The notes beneath the pieces were generated by a model. That model made no database searches. It was given only the letters and a program-made list of their open reading frames with translations, and was not told the DNA's origin. The position numbers were made by a program, and so were the translations under genes. This document shows, piece after piece, positions 1-11,038 of a stretch of 64,000 nucleotides of DNA. How positions within the stretch are numbered: the first letter of the stretch is position 1; the number at the start of each line of letters is the position of its first letter. Location of the stretch: assembly GCA_018398815.1 (NCBI GenBank), contig CM031601.1, positions 36,753,113 through 36,817,112 on the forward strand, read 5' to 3'. This stretch comes from Conus ventricosus. Its lineage: Eukaryota; Mollusca; Gastropoda; Neogastropoda; Conidae.

Positions 1-429
1 TCATGTTTGTCTTGTGATTCGTTTGTCAATGGGTTTTGTGGGGGTGGGGGGGGGGGGGGGGGGGGAGTTTTAGTATATTTTCGTTTGTTCAGGGTTTGAG
101 TTGTTGGAGGGATGGCAGTGGGGTGCGGTGGAAGGGGAGTTAGTAAAAATTTAAATTTGATTCAGTTCTACCTGGCAATGCCAAATCGACAGAACAGACT
201 AACAGGCAACCAATGATAAAAAACAAGAGAGACAGAATGAACAGAACACAGATATCTGTCAAATGCAAAAGACAGAACAACAAAGAAGGACACGAGATGC
301 AACAAAAAAAGGACAGAGCTGGACGAGACACAGCTATCATAGATCAACGAGAGAACACAGCAAGAGGGCACACAGAACGGAAGCTACAAGACAATGAATG
401 AGTTAGTCACTCAAATAACAGTAAAGAAC
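1..429. other. Gene-free stretch with a G homopolymer
   Basis: No gene is recognised. A run of about 20 G lies near 46-66, and the rest is A-rich on the plus strand with short open frames that show no protein-like composition. It lies downstream of the last HERC2 exon seen here and is probably intron. Confidence 0.5.
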
Positions 430-1540
430 AGAAGGTACACAGACATCGGAAAGCTGAAAGTACACAACACGAGAATAAAAAAAAAACACAAATGAGGGAC
501 GACATGAGGAAAGATAAAGTACACAAGAGAAAACAAAGACAAAGAACACAATATCATGAAGGACTGAAAATGAAGATACATTATGAGATAAAGCTGAAAC
601 ACACAAACTCAAACATGAAGCTGCAAGACACTAGACTAACGAAGGAAAAGCTGAAAGCATAAGACATTTGAGGCAGAAAGCTGAAAGTACACAGACACAG
701 GGGAGGAAAGCTGAATGTACAAGGTCACTGAGGAAGAAAGCTGAAATTACAGAGCTACTGAGGAAGAAAGCTGAAAGGATAGTAACAATGTGGAATGACA
801 GTGAAAATATAGAGACACTGAAGAAGACAGATGAAAATGTGCAGACACTGTGGAAGAAAGATGAAAGTGCATAGTCATTGAGAAAGAAAGCTGAAAGCAG
901 TAAGGGGGAACAAAGCTGCAAGCACACTGACGCCGAGGATAAAAGGTGAAGGCACACTGACACTGAGGATAAAACTGAAAGTACACAGACTCTGTGGAAG
1001 AAAGCTGAAAGTACACAGACACTGAGGAAGAAAGCTGAAAGCACACAGACACTGAGAAAAAAACTCTATGGAATAGATACAGAGGAAGAAAAGCTGAAAG
1101 TACACAACACATGAGGGAAAAAGGAAAAGAACATAGAATTGAGAAAGAAAGCTGAGGAGAAATGCTGAAAACACAAAGACATTGAGGAAGAAAGCTTCAC
1201 ATACACTGAGGACGACAGCTGAAAGTACACAGACATTAAGGAAGAAAGCTGAAAGTACACAGACATTGACGAACAATGCTGAAAGTACACAGACATTGGG
1301 GACAACGCTGAAAACACACAGACATTGAAGAAGAAAGCTGAAAGCACAGACTTTGAGGAAGAAAGCTGAAAGTACACAGACACTGCGGAAGAAAGCTGAA
1401 AGTACACAGACATTGCGGAAGAAAGCAGACAGTACACAGACATTGAGGAAAAAAGCTGACTGTATACAGACACTTAGGAAGAATGCTGAAACTAAACAGA
1501 CATTGAGAAAGAAAGATGAAAGGACAGACACTGGTTTAAA
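430..1540. repeat. 30-bp minisatellite (decapeptide-length unit)
   Basis: The unit is 30 bp, built around AGGAAGAAAGCTGAAAG followed by TACACAGACAT. It is strongly degenerate before about 660 and clearer up to 1540. Because 30 is a multiple of three, open frames persist on both strands: on the plus strand a ten-residue repeat like LRKKAESTQT, on the minus strand a repeat like VCVLSAFFLN. Frames break repeatedly and there is no start context or domain, so I treat it as non-coding satellite DNA. It lies in the HERC2 intron after exon 2039-1956. Confidence 0.85.
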
Positions 1541-1570
1541 CTTGTCTGAACGCATTTCCATTCTGTTGTA

Positions 1571-1813
1571 ATGCTCATACAGAAAAAAAATAATATCAAA
1601 ACAATCTGGGAAATGATATGCTCAGCTCCCTACTCATTCCCTTCCCTGCCCAAAGAAGCACAATTGCAACACATTGTAATGACTGCAATGCATTTCATAC
1701 AGCCTGACTGCAAAATAGTATACACAGTAGGACTGCAACCCTGTCCACAGAGGAGCATTGCAAAAGACTCCAGTGGCCCGCTGCCATCTACACTTTCTGT
1801 TTCTTAATGCGTT
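1571..1813. other. Intronic sequence, nothing recognised
   Basis: Between the 30-bp minisatellite and the 52-bp repeat I see no gene, splice-flanked exon or repeat that I can name. The phrase GACTGCAA recurs loosely but does not form a regular array. Confidence 0.4.
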
Positions 1814-1955
1814 GCCCTTGACGACGTGAGTAATACACATCAGATACTAAGTTTCTTCATTTATTGCCATCGATGAGGTGAGTAACACACATCAGATACT
1901 AAGTTTCTTCATGTGTAGCCCTCGATGAGGTGAGTAACATCCATCAGAGACTGAC
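1814..1955. repeat. 52-bp tandem repeat at the splice donor of a HERC2 exon
   Basis: About 2.8 copies of a 52-bp unit, with starts near 1814, 1866 and 1918, each containing GAGGTGAGTAACA and CATCAGATACTAAG or close variants. The last copy runs directly into the minus-strand splice donor of the exon ending at 1956. The copies are close enough to suggest a recent local duplication. Confidence 0.8.
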
Positions 1956-2039
1956 CTGAATTCTGTTCAGTTCCACCACAGGTCCGTGCTGTTTGTCTCT
2001 CACCATGGTGGCCTGGACCACCTTTCTGAAGGCAGCCTC
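1956..2039 (-). CDS. HERC2: HERC2 internal exon (linker before the HECT domain)
   Basis: This 84-nt exon encodes 28 residues beginning [15 protein letters not shown] and ending ELNRIQ. The sequence is nearly identical to the segment of animal HERC2 between the third RCC1-like domain and the C-terminal HECT ubiquitin-ligase domain. On the minus strand the acceptor is CTTACAG before GAG and the donor is CAG followed by GTCAGT. It starts and ends in phase 0 and follows directly from the SSAK end of the exon at 13822-13560. HERC2 is a giant E3 ubiquitin ligase with roles in DNA-damage signalling and centrosome function in vertebrates. The next downstream exon is not in the window. The identification is strong because flanking exons supply the adjoining protein sequence in order. 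Confidence 0.93.
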
Positions 2040-2047
2040 CTGTAAGG

Positions 2048-4607
2048 TGCCACACACCACTATTGTCACACTGTGTCCTGGCTCACCGCCAGATGTATCA
2101 CTACTGTCACACAGTTTTAGTGCAGGACACACACCACTATTGTCACACTGTGTCCTGGCTCACCGCCAGATGTATCACTTCTGTCACACAGTTTTAGTGC
2201 AGGACACACACCACTATTGTCACACTGTGTCCTGGCTCACCGCCAGATATATTACTACTGTCACACAGTTTTAGTGCAGGACACACACCACTATTGTCAC
2301 ACTGTGTCCTGGCTCACCGCCAGATGTATCACTACTGTCACACAGTTTTAGTGCAGGACACACACCACTATTGTCACACTGTGTCCTGGCTCACCGCCAG
2401 ATATATCACTACTGTCACACAGTTTTAGTGCAGGACACACACCACTATTGTCACACTGTGTCCTGGCTCACCGCCAGATATATTACTACTGTCACACAGT
2501 TTTAGTGCAGGACACACACCACTATTGTCACACTGTGTCCTGGCTCACCGCCAGATATATCACTACTGTCACACAGTTTTAGTTTTAGTGCAGGACACAC
2601 ACCACTATTGTCACACTGTGTCCTGGCTCAACCGCCAGATATATCACTACTGTCACACAGTTTTAGTGCAGGAACACACACCACTATTGTCACACTGTGT
2701 CCTGGCACACCGCCAGATATATCACTACTGTCACACAGTCAGTGCAGGACACACACCACTATTGTCACACTGTGTCCTGGCTCACCGCCAGATATATCAC
2801 TACTGTCACACAGTTTTAGTGCAGGACACACACCACTATTGTCACACTGTGTCCTGGCTCACCGCCAGATATATCACTACTGTCACACAGTTTTAATGCA
2901 GGACACACACCACTATTGTCACACTGTGTCCTGGCTCACCGCCAGATATATCACTACTGTCACACTGTCAGTGCAGGACACGCACCACTATTGTCACACT
3001 GTGTCCTGGCTCACTGCCAGATATATCACTACTGTCACACAGTTTTAGTTTTAGTGCAGGACACACACCACTATTGTCACACTGTGTCCTGGCTCACCGC
3101 CAGATATATCACTACTGTCACACAGTCAGTGCAGGACAAACCACTATTGTCACACTGTGTCCTGGCTCACCGCCAGATATATCACTACTGTCACACAGTC
3201 AGTGCAGGACACACACCACTATTGTCACACTGTGTCCTGGCTCACCGCCAGATATATCACTACTGTCACACAGTTCAGTGCAGGACACACACCACTATTG
3301 TCACACTGTGTCCTGGCTCACCGCCAGATATATCACTACTGTCACACAGTTTTAGTGCAGGACACACACCACTATTGTCACACTGTGTCCTGGCTCACCG
3401 CCAGATATATCACTACTGTCACACAGTTTTAGTGCAGGACACACACCACTATTGTCACACTGTGTCCTGGCTCACCGCCAGATATATCACTACTGTCACA
3501 CAGTTTTAGTGCAGGACACCACCACTATTGTCACACTGTGTCCTGGCACACCGCCAGATATATCACTACTGTCACACAGTTCAGTGCAGGACACACACCA
3601 CTATTGTCACACTGTGTCCTGGCTCACCGCCAGATATATCACTACTGTCACACAGTCAGTGCAGGACACACACCACTATTGTCACACTGTGTCCTGGCAC
3701 ACCGCCAGATATATCACTACTGTCAACAGTCAGTGCAGGACACACACCACTATTGTCACACTGTGTCCTGCTCAACCGCCAGATATTACACGTACTGTCC
3801 ACAGTACTGGCAGGAACACACCACTATTGTCACCTGTGTCCTGGCATAACCACCAGATATATCACTACTTTACATACACAGGCAGACACACACCACTATT
3901 GTCACACTGAGTCATTTGAGTGCGGAACAGTGTTTTATTATTTTCATGACTGGTGTTGATACACGCTAGATACACCCTGATGCCCGTGCGTGCTGGACAA
4001 AACAACATTGTCATCTACTTTCCTGGCCACCGCCAGATATATCACTACTGTACACAAGTTTAGTGCAGGACACACACCACTATTGTCACACTGTGTCCTG
4101 GCTCACCGCCAGATATATCACTACTGTCACACAGTCAGTGCAGGACACACACCACTATTGTCACACTGTGTCCTGGCTCACCGCCAGATATATCACTACT
4201 GTACACAGTTGTTTTAGTGCAGGACACACACCACTATTGTCACACTGTGTCCTGGCTCACCGCCAGATATATCACTACTGTCACACAGTCAGTGCAGGAC
4301 ACACACCACTATTGTCACACTGTGTCCTGGCATCACCGCCAGATATATCACTACTGTCACACAGTAGTGCAGGACACACACCACTATTGTCACACTGTGT
4401 CCTGGCTCACCGCCAGATATATCACTACTGTCACACAAGTTTTAGTGCAGGACACACACCACTATTGTCACACTGTGTCCTGGCTCACCGCCAGATATAT
4501 CACTACTGTCACACAGTTTCAGTGCAGGACACACACCACTATTGTCAAACCGTGTCCTGCTCACCGCCGATATATCACTACTGTCATACAGTTTAGTACA
4601 GGAACAC
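2048..4607. repeat. 77-bp satellite array, about 33 units
   Basis: Nearly identical 77-bp units repeat from just beyond the acceptor of HERC2 exon 2039-1956 to about 4607. Each unit has two related halves of about 38-39 bp: one with CCACTATTGTCACACTGTG and one with ATCACTACTGTCACACAG. This makes the unit a dimer of an older monomer. Variants lack part of the TTTTAGT link. A degenerate interruption lies at 3910-4040. Long open frames through the array are by-products of the repeat. Confidence 0.95.
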
Positions 4608-4785
4608 AACACAATGTTTTACAGTGGCTGGTAAATGGCCACACACCTCTACTTACATACTGTGTTCTAGCACACAGCAACACATTATTATAGCCATATT
4701 CTGTGAGGGGTACGCAGATTTTAGCCGCATCATATCCTAGTTCACAGCCAAACACCACTATTGTCATATGATATCCAAGTACCCA
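4608..4785. repeat. Degenerate flank of the 77-bp satellite
   Basis: Phrases such as ATGGCCACACACCTCTACTT and CCAAACACCACTATTGTCAT continue the monomer pattern at about 39-bp spacing, but with many substitutions. This is what is expected at the unhomogenised edge of a satellite array. Confidence 0.6.
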
Positions 4786-4949
4786 GCCAGTAACTATTAC
4801 CTTAGATTCAACAAAACTATTTACAAAAAACAAAAAAAAATCAAATCAGGTGGGGTGTCTCTGAACAAGATTTTCATGGGGTCTGTGGTAAAGTGTTTAT
4901 GGCTGACATCATATGAGTCCCAATACTTTATAAGAACAGGAACTCTACT

Positions 4950-5236
4950 ACTAAAAGTAGTTTTATGATATACTTACTTGTCCCAACAAATGACCTATCC
5001 CCACTTGGCGTAGAACAACTACCATACATCAAATTTTCCATAAAAAACAAATTGAAGAGTGGTGGAGCTAACTCTATCTAGTACCACCCTTAGTGAGCTC
5101 ACCACATTGGACCATAATTGCCTGGGTTCAGTTTTCACACCCTTTTCCACCAAGCAGATGTGTGTGTGTGTGTGTGTGTGTGTGGGGGGGGGGGGGTGTT
5201 TGGACAGGTAAGTATATCATAAAAACTACTTTTAGT
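4950..5236. mobile_element. MITE-like element with about 38-bp terminal inverted repeats
   Basis: The left end (ACTAAAAGTAGTTTTATGAT and onward to 4988) matches the reverse complement of the right end (5197-5236) with few differences. The interior has no coding capacity and contains a TG microsatellite and a G run (5160-5196). A related element with similar ends lies at 61986-62266, and partial ends lie near 15605-15680 and 52100-52145. Confidence 0.75.
5160..5196. repeat. TG microsatellite followed by a G run
   Basis: About twelve TG dinucleotides followed by about thirteen G, inside the MITE-like element. An ordinary simple repeat, liable to length error. Confidence 0.95.
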
Positions 5237-5246
5237 GGTAAAATTC

Positions 5247-5657
5247 TTTCTTTTCTTTCTTCTTTCTGAGTACGCAGGCTGATACTCCTGCAGACACTGC
5301 CTGTATAGACAGGCAGTGGCGTTTTGTGTGTACGACCGTTTTTTTTTATCCCACCATTAAGGCAGCCATACTCCATCTTCGGGAAGGAGCATGCTATGTG
5401 TAACGTGTCATCCATACCAACGGCCAAACTGGCCTTCTCGTCCGAAAGTTGGTGATGGGATTTTACATGTGTGCAAGATGCTGTGCATGCGTTCACACAA
5501 GGAACCTCAGTTTATAGTCTCATTCGAAGAACTGTATGGGGAAAGGAGTCAGAACCATGGTTAACTCTGAGGGAAAAATCTCCCAGTACCGAAATTTGAA
5601 CCTGCAACCCCAGGATCACGAGTCCGGCATTCTACCAACTGAGCTATTCCAGCCCCC
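5247..5657 (-). mobile_element. tRNA-derived SINE with target-site duplication
   Basis: Read on the minus strand, it starts GGGGGCTGGAATAGC. It has an A-box-like TAGCTCAGTTGGTAGAATGC, a B-box-like GGTTCAAATTT and tRNA-like spacing, then a body containing TATAAACTGAGGTTCCTTGT and GAGTATGGCTGCC. It ends in an A/G-rich GAAAGAA tail. The insertion is flanked by GTGGTAAAATTC (5235-5246) and GTAGTAAAATTC (5658-5669), a 12-bp duplication with one mismatch. The head is a pol III promoter derived from a tRNA, and mobilisation would depend on a LINE. It interrupts the older repeat that continues at 5670. Confidence 0.85.
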
Positions 5658-5669
5658 GTAGTAAAATTC

Positions 5670-5965
5670 CATTTCCATGAATTTCCATATCTTCCAAACA
5701 AATGCCTGAATATTGAAAAGGACAGTGGGATTGAGCCCACCTGATGACCAATCAAAGTCTTCAAAGACCAAACATGTAGCTGACCAGAATTCTGACCAAG
5801 AACTTGGCGCCATATGGCTGAAAAAGTTCCTGAAAGTCTCAGCTAATGTTTTGGAGGCCCAAGTATAGTTCCCACCCTCCCTTAAACATTCCATGACAAC
5901 ATAAAGCCCAAAATAAGAAAATCAAAATATGAGTAGGATCAGGAAAGGGAGAAGACCAAGCCAAA
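5670..5965. repeat. Second half of the composite repeat interrupted by the SINE
   Basis: From CCAAACAAATGCCTGAATAT onward this segment matches 62285-62500 in several blocks, including CAGTGGGA, TTCCCACCCTCCCTTAAAC and GGATCAGGAAAGGGAGAAGA. Together with 4950-5236 it re-creates the arrangement at 61986-62500 once the SINE is removed. Confidence 0.6.
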
Positions 5966-6276
5966 ATGACAGCAGCCCATCCGTCCCAGTGAAGCCAGGG
6001 TTGGAGGGTCTGGGAAGGTTTTATCTCACAGGCTGCTCTGCAGCAAATTTGTTTGCTGGATAGGCTGGGAAGCTGCAGGATTTACGGTCCACTGAGGGTG
6101 CTTGATTTCAAATGAGTCTGATTTGTGGCAAATTTATGGGCAGATTTGTTCTTTCCTCACAGCATTTTTGAAAAATAGAAGTCATCTGTTTGATATGAGA
6201 TGGACATTGTTTGAACTTTTTTCACAGTAAGATATTCCAGATTGGGACTGACTACCAAAAACAACTTTTTTTCACC
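5966..6276. other. Intronic stretch, nothing recognised
   Basis: No gene, repeat family or splice-flanked exon is visible here. Confidence 0.4.
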
Positions 6277-7983
6277 TCATGAAAAGGTTTTTTTGTTTTT
6301 TTTTTCATTCAGAGCTTTGAATTGACTCGACCGTTCAAGTTGCCACACTGGGCAGATATGTGAGCGGCCACCACCACAGATACCACGACAGGCTTGACCT
6401 GTGCACAGCCCATCATGGGTTGCCTTGTAGCAGATACCACATACCTCCTCCCTTTCAGCATGGCCCGTTATGGGTTGCCTTGTAGCAGACACCACATACC
6501 TCCTCCCTTTCAGCATGGCCCGTTATGGTTGCCTTGTAGCAGATACCACATACCTCCTCCCTTTCAGCATGGCCCGTTATGGGTTGCCTTGTAGCAGATA
6601 CCACATACCTCCTCCCTTTCAGCATGGCCCGTTATGGGTTGCCTTGTAGCAGATACCACATACCTCCTCCCTTTCAACATGGCCCGTTATGGGTTGCCTT
6701 GTAGCAGATACCACATACCTCCTCCCTTTCAGCATGGCCCGTTATGGGTTGCCTTGTAGCAGATACCACATACCTCCTCCCTTTCAGCATGGCCCGTTAT
6801 GGGTTGCCTTGTAGCAGACACCACATACCTCCTCCCTTTCAGCATGGCCCGTTATGGTTGCCTTGTAGCAGACACCATATACCTCCTCCCTTTCAGCATG
6901 GCCCGTTATGGTTGCCTTGTTGCAGACACCATATACCTCCTCCCTTCAGCATGGCCAGTCATGGGTTGCCTTGTAGCAGACACCATATACCTCCTCCCTT
7001 GAGCACCAGTACCACACATTTACCAAACCACTAGCACCAGGAATACCTCACTGGGTTGGAATGTACACTCAACTCTGACATTCATGTGGCCCACCTTAAT
7101 TGTCTGTGACAGTTTTGGAAGGTCAGAAAGAGGGTGTTTATAGCACTCCATCTGTTCTCTTTATGACTGTAACTCTATGCACAACCAAACTCCCTTCAAA
7201 GATAGCTCAGACTTGATTTGGACATCAGAGACACTTGTCAGATCTGGAAACCAAATGACAACCTTGGATGAGCTGAGCTGTTTGAGTAGCTAAATCCTAT
7301 TTCTTGATCCACAAGAACAGTATCCTTCAGGAGTAGATCTGACTGACGCTTACATCAGCATTCTCCCAGGAATGATCTGTTCCTCAGTCTTTCAATGGAC
7401 TTGGGACTGCCTGACAAACCTTCAAAGCCTTTCTGGATTGCAAAGGAGCTGAATGCCAACAGAGGTTAGTCATTATCAGCACCCTCCACTACCAGCCACA
7501 AAGCCTGAAAATCAATATCCGTTCAGAATTCAGAATCTGAATCCAAGACCTCCTCCTCATGATCATAATCTCTCCTCTGCTTACATTTTCCCACTCTTCT
7601 CTGTTTGAAGTGAGATTTCATTCCTCTTGTACCCATCCACCATGGAGTCCACCTATTGGGCCAAGAAACTTGTGTCTTGACACTTCCAGGCTTTGGAAAG
7701 GGTATATGACATACAGCAACACCTAACCCTATCCCTTCCTGATCATGCCCAGCTCCAAGGGAGAGACAGCAGAGCACTACAGGGGTTATCTTGGCCAGCC
7801 AGAGAACTTGACCCAGCCCCAAGCAAATGAAGACAATTGATACACACAGGCCAGCATGTACCTTCTTTCTAGAAAAGGTCCAAACCAAAGAGATGTGTTG
7901 ACAGCACATGCCTTCTGAATCATTAGGATCTCAATCCCTTCCATTAGGCATCACACAGCATGGCAAACACAGCGGGTTTTAAG
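6277..7983 (-). pseudogene. Ancient relative of the LINE ORF1 and its 5' leader
   Basis: On the minus strand the pieces occur in the order expected for the LINE 5' end. They are the leader and ORF1 start (about 7980-7520, translation containing QEGIGLGVAVC and a DHEEEVLDSDSEF acidic stretch), a decayed middle (7480-7010, with the counterpart of the CAGAAAGAGGGTGTT stretch of the younger ORF1s), and a zinc-knuckle region ending CGICGGGRSHICPVW (about 6330-6420). It is far more diverged than copies A to J, so it belongs to an older subfamily. The knuckle part has expanded into a minisatellite. LINE copy A is inserted in the 5' leader, where AACACAGCGGGTTTTAAG matches the younger leader sequence AACGCGGCGGATCTTAAG. 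All frames are broken. Confidence 0.7.
6411..7005. repeat. 55-bp minisatellite derived from a zinc-knuckle coding segment
   Basis: Eleven units of 54 or 55 bp, each containing GTTGCCTTGTAGCAGAYACC and ACCTCCTCCCTTTCAGCATG. On the minus strand one unit translates as GHAEREEVCGICYKAT followed by HNGPC, the second CCHC knuckle of the LINE ORF1. The 55-bp units shift the frame, so no long multi-knuckle protein is made. The expansion therefore arose at DNA level, probably after the element died. Confidence 0.88.
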
Positions 7984-8072
7984 AAGATAAGATAATGTTG
8001 CTTATAGCCCAGCCGACCGCAAAGGGCCACATCAGGGCTGTCACCACGTTAAAATCAACTCACCAGTCATTA

Positions 8073-8097
8073 AAAAAAAAAAAAAAAAAAAAAAAAA
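8073..8097. repeat. A homopolymer in a LINE 3' UTR
   Basis: A run of about 27 A (T-run in element sense) lies about 85 bp inside the 3' end. Runs of different length occupy the same place in other copies (for example about 42 A at 24113-24152). Confidence 0.9.
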
Positions 8098-8463
8098 CAC
8101 CTTTCACACATCTCTTAAATGACATCGTCTAGAAACGTACCAGAAACTGCCAGAGGTCTCTCACATAATCGTTAATTTTGGGTTTCACATCTGAGCAGGA
8201 GATATAAGTGTTGGACAGTTTCTCTCTTGTGGCGTTCTTGGCTAACGATCAACCATTTCGTTCCGCCGATGCCAACATGGCCAGGAACCCAAGCAAGAGT
8301 ACTGTTGTAACCGTCCGCCTTCAACTTGCTAAAAAGTTTTAAAAAAAGTAAAAGTTCTGGATGCTGAGGTTGCGGCCAGCTATGGCCTCCAAAGCTGACA
8401 GCGAATCCGACAGAACCAGAAAGTCCCTCTTCGAAGAATGTTAGATTATCTTCAAAGCCAGTA

Positions 8464-11000
8464 CTAGAGCAGTAAGTTCAGCAGAATAGACAGAAGCATC
8501 TGAATGTATATGTTCCAACAGTATCTGAGAAGGAGCCCAGGGCAGTAGGCTGCACAGGCCACTCCATCCTCAGACTTGGAACCGTCAGTGAAAACTTTTT
8601 GATAGGATGGGAATTTGGAACAGAGCTCAGCATACAAAGCCTTGTATGCCAGAGAGCTGGTAGACTCTTTGCGAAAAGCTGCAAGATCGAAACGAATCTC
8701 TGGTGTGAAAAAGGTCCATGGAGGTTGATCCGGAAACTTGGAAAAATCGGAAACTACTCCCAGGTCTATACCTGCATTCCGCACGTGAGGCTGCATACGA
8801 AGACCAAACGGCGGAATACATTTCGGGTTGTTTTCAAACTTAATTTGGAACGGAGGGTCAAAGACACAGTCATAGGCAGGGTTTTCTGGTTCTGAGAACA
8901 GTCGGATATAATAATTCAAAGACAGTTTCAGTCTGCGGTTGGACAGTGAAGGTTCACCTGCCTCTGCGTACAGGCTGTACACAGGGGTGGTGCGGAACGC
9001 TCCAAGACAGAGACGAAGCCCTTGATGGTGGATAGGGTCCAAGAGTTTGAGGTAAGACGATCTTGCGGAGCCGTAGACAGCACAACCGTAGTCCAGTTTG
9101 GAACGGACCAAGGCTCTGTAGAGGTGCAGCAAAGTTCTTTTATCAGCGCCCCAGTCGGTGTGCGCTACGACCCGCAGAATATTCAGTGCTTCTGGCAAGC
9201 AGTTTTGAGGTGTTTGATGTGGCTGAGAAAGTTAAGTTTCTGGTCAAAAATGACTCCCAGAAATTTGGCCTCTCTAACAGCTGGAATGGGAGATTTCCCT
9301 ATTTGAAGTTCAGGATCTGGAAAAAACTGACGGAAATTATGGAAGTGAATACACTGCGTCTTTGTTGGAGAAAAAGTGAAACCGTTTTCATCCGCCCCAC
9401 CGAGGGATTTTATCTACGCAAAGCTGGAGCCTGCGCTGGACACTCGGGTACAGGCTTCCAGTTGCATAGACAGCAAAATCATCCACAAACAATGAGCATC
9501 TGAGCCCTGCTGAACTGATTGAACAATGTTGTTGATTTTAATACTAAAGGGGGCAGGAGACAGTATCTCCCCTGTGGAACACCCAACTCCTGCTCGTGGA
9601 CACCAGAGAGAGTGGTGCCAACCCGGACCTGAAACTGTCGTTCTGCCAAAAAATTTTGAATAAAAAGCGGAAGATGACCTCGAAAACCCAGATCGTGGAG
9701 ATCATGAAGTATCCCCGACTTCCAGGTGGTATCGTAGGCCTTCTCTAAGTCGAAAAAAATTGCCACTGCATGCTGTCTGTTCAAAAAAGCGTTCCGAAGT
9801 GTAGATTCCAGACGAATCAAATGGTCAACTGTAGACCGATGTTTGCGGAAACCACACTGTTCTTTCGCCAAAAGGCCATCGGTTTCGAGTTTCCACATGA
9901 GCCTAGCATTGACCATTTTTTCCATCAATTTACAAACACAGCTGGTCAAAGCTATGGGACGGTAGTTTGAGGGGTTAGAAAGATCTTTTCCAGGTTTGGG
10001 AATTGGAATAATGAGGGCTTTCCGCCAAGAAGGTGGAAAGAAACCAGTAGTCCACACATGGTTGTATACCTGTAGCAGGATGTTCAGACCTATTTGCGGA
10101 AGATTTTCAAGAGTTGATAATGGATTTCATCTAGACCTGGAGAGGAATCGCTGCAAGAGAGTAAGGCAGATTTCAGCTCGTTTAACGTGAAAGGAAGATT
10201 GTAGTCTTCCATGTTGTCTGACGAAAAGTTGCAGGGTGATTTTTCTTTTAAGGCTTTGTTTTTGACAAAAGTGGCTGATTTGTTAGAAGAGGAGGAATTC
10301 TTTTCAATGGTTGAAGCAAGCAGATTAGCAACTGCTTTCTTCTCCGTTATTTAAAAAAATCCGAAAACTTGAGATGGTTCACAGTGGGACAGGTGTTCTT
10401 CCCTTTGATTTTCTTAATGATGTTCCACACTTTTTTCTTGGAAGTTTTTGATGTCAGCCTGGAGCAGAAGCTTCTCCAGGACCGACGTTTACTGATTTTA
10501 AAAGTGTGTCTCGATTTGGCACGGAGTTTCTGATGGGCTCGAGCGTTGGGACCCGAAGGTCGTTGGTATACCTGACGCTGAGCCCGTTTTCGAACTTTGG
10601 AAATTTGTTGGCAGTCTGAATCAAACCAGGGTGTTTTTGGCATTTGAAGTTTATCGGAAGACACTGGAATACAAGCTTTAGCACACTTGATCACAGTGTT
10701 AGTCAATGATTCTGCTGGGTCCGGACTCTGAAGAAAATCAGTGTCCTGGAATTCTTTAGAAATAGTGGCTGCAAATAGATCCCAGTTTGCTTTCTTATAA
10801 TTTAGATGTTGAGAGACAGAGACGTGTTCAGTTATTACAGGTTGTAGAAGGACAGGGAAATGGTCACTTCCGTGCAGATCATCATGGACAGACCACTCAT
10901 AGTCCAGGACCAGCGAGGGGTCACAAACCGACAATCTAAACACGAAAGTGAACCTGTGGAAGAGTGGAGGTAAGTTGCAGATCCGTCGTTCAGACAACAC
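8464..11000 (-). pseudogene. ORF2 remnant of LINE copy A
   Basis: Fragments on the minus strand read, from high to low coordinate: the endonuclease end (SVCDPSLVLDYEW, then DDLHGSDHFPVLL with the SDH catalytic motif), the linker, the reverse transcriptase (PSNYRPIALTSCVCKLMEK, FFDLEKAYDTTW, GVPQG), and the thumb and connection (LGAFRTTPVYSLYAEAG). The last is the RNase H start (FTDGSKSEDGVACAAYCPG). At least four frame changes separate them, and the FVDD part of the polymerase site is lost between fragments. Not functional. Confidence 0.88.
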
Positions 11001-11038
11001 AAATCCAAATCCGAAAGGACATCCTCAATTAGCAGACT

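Larger units (their letters stand above)
7984..11038 (-). mobile_element. LINE copy A (Nimb-like, 5'-truncated)
   Basis: The 3' end at 7984 has GATAA pentamers, then the shared 3' block GCCCAGCCGACCGCAAAGGG, an A-run (T-run in element sense) and the RNase H region. The sequence runs through reverse transcriptase (about 9280-10060) and ends inside the endonuclease near 11038. About 400 bp between the 3' UTR and RNase H are missing at about 8150 compared with copy C. The left flank is the leader of the older relic at 6277-7983. No convincing target-site duplication is seen. Frames are broken in many places. Confidence 0.9.

Noticed and set aside
875..1561. 228-codon minus-strand open frame
   Set aside because: Low-complexity read-through of the 30-bp minisatellite; frame openness follows from unit length divisible by three.
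2048..4607. CRISPR-like look of a regular repeat array
   Set aside because: There are no unique spacers between repeats; the whole 77-bp unit repeats, and the surroundings are animal intron.
2525..4693. Long plus-strand open frames (up to 197 codons) rich in His, Cys, Tyr and Thr
   Set aside because: They are translations of the 77-bp satellite. All three frames read similar repeat peptides shifted by unit length, with no start context or domain.
5573..5657. A true tRNA gene
   Set aside because: The promoter boxes are tRNA-like, but the acceptor stem does not close, a SINE body and tail follow, and target-site duplications flank the whole unit.
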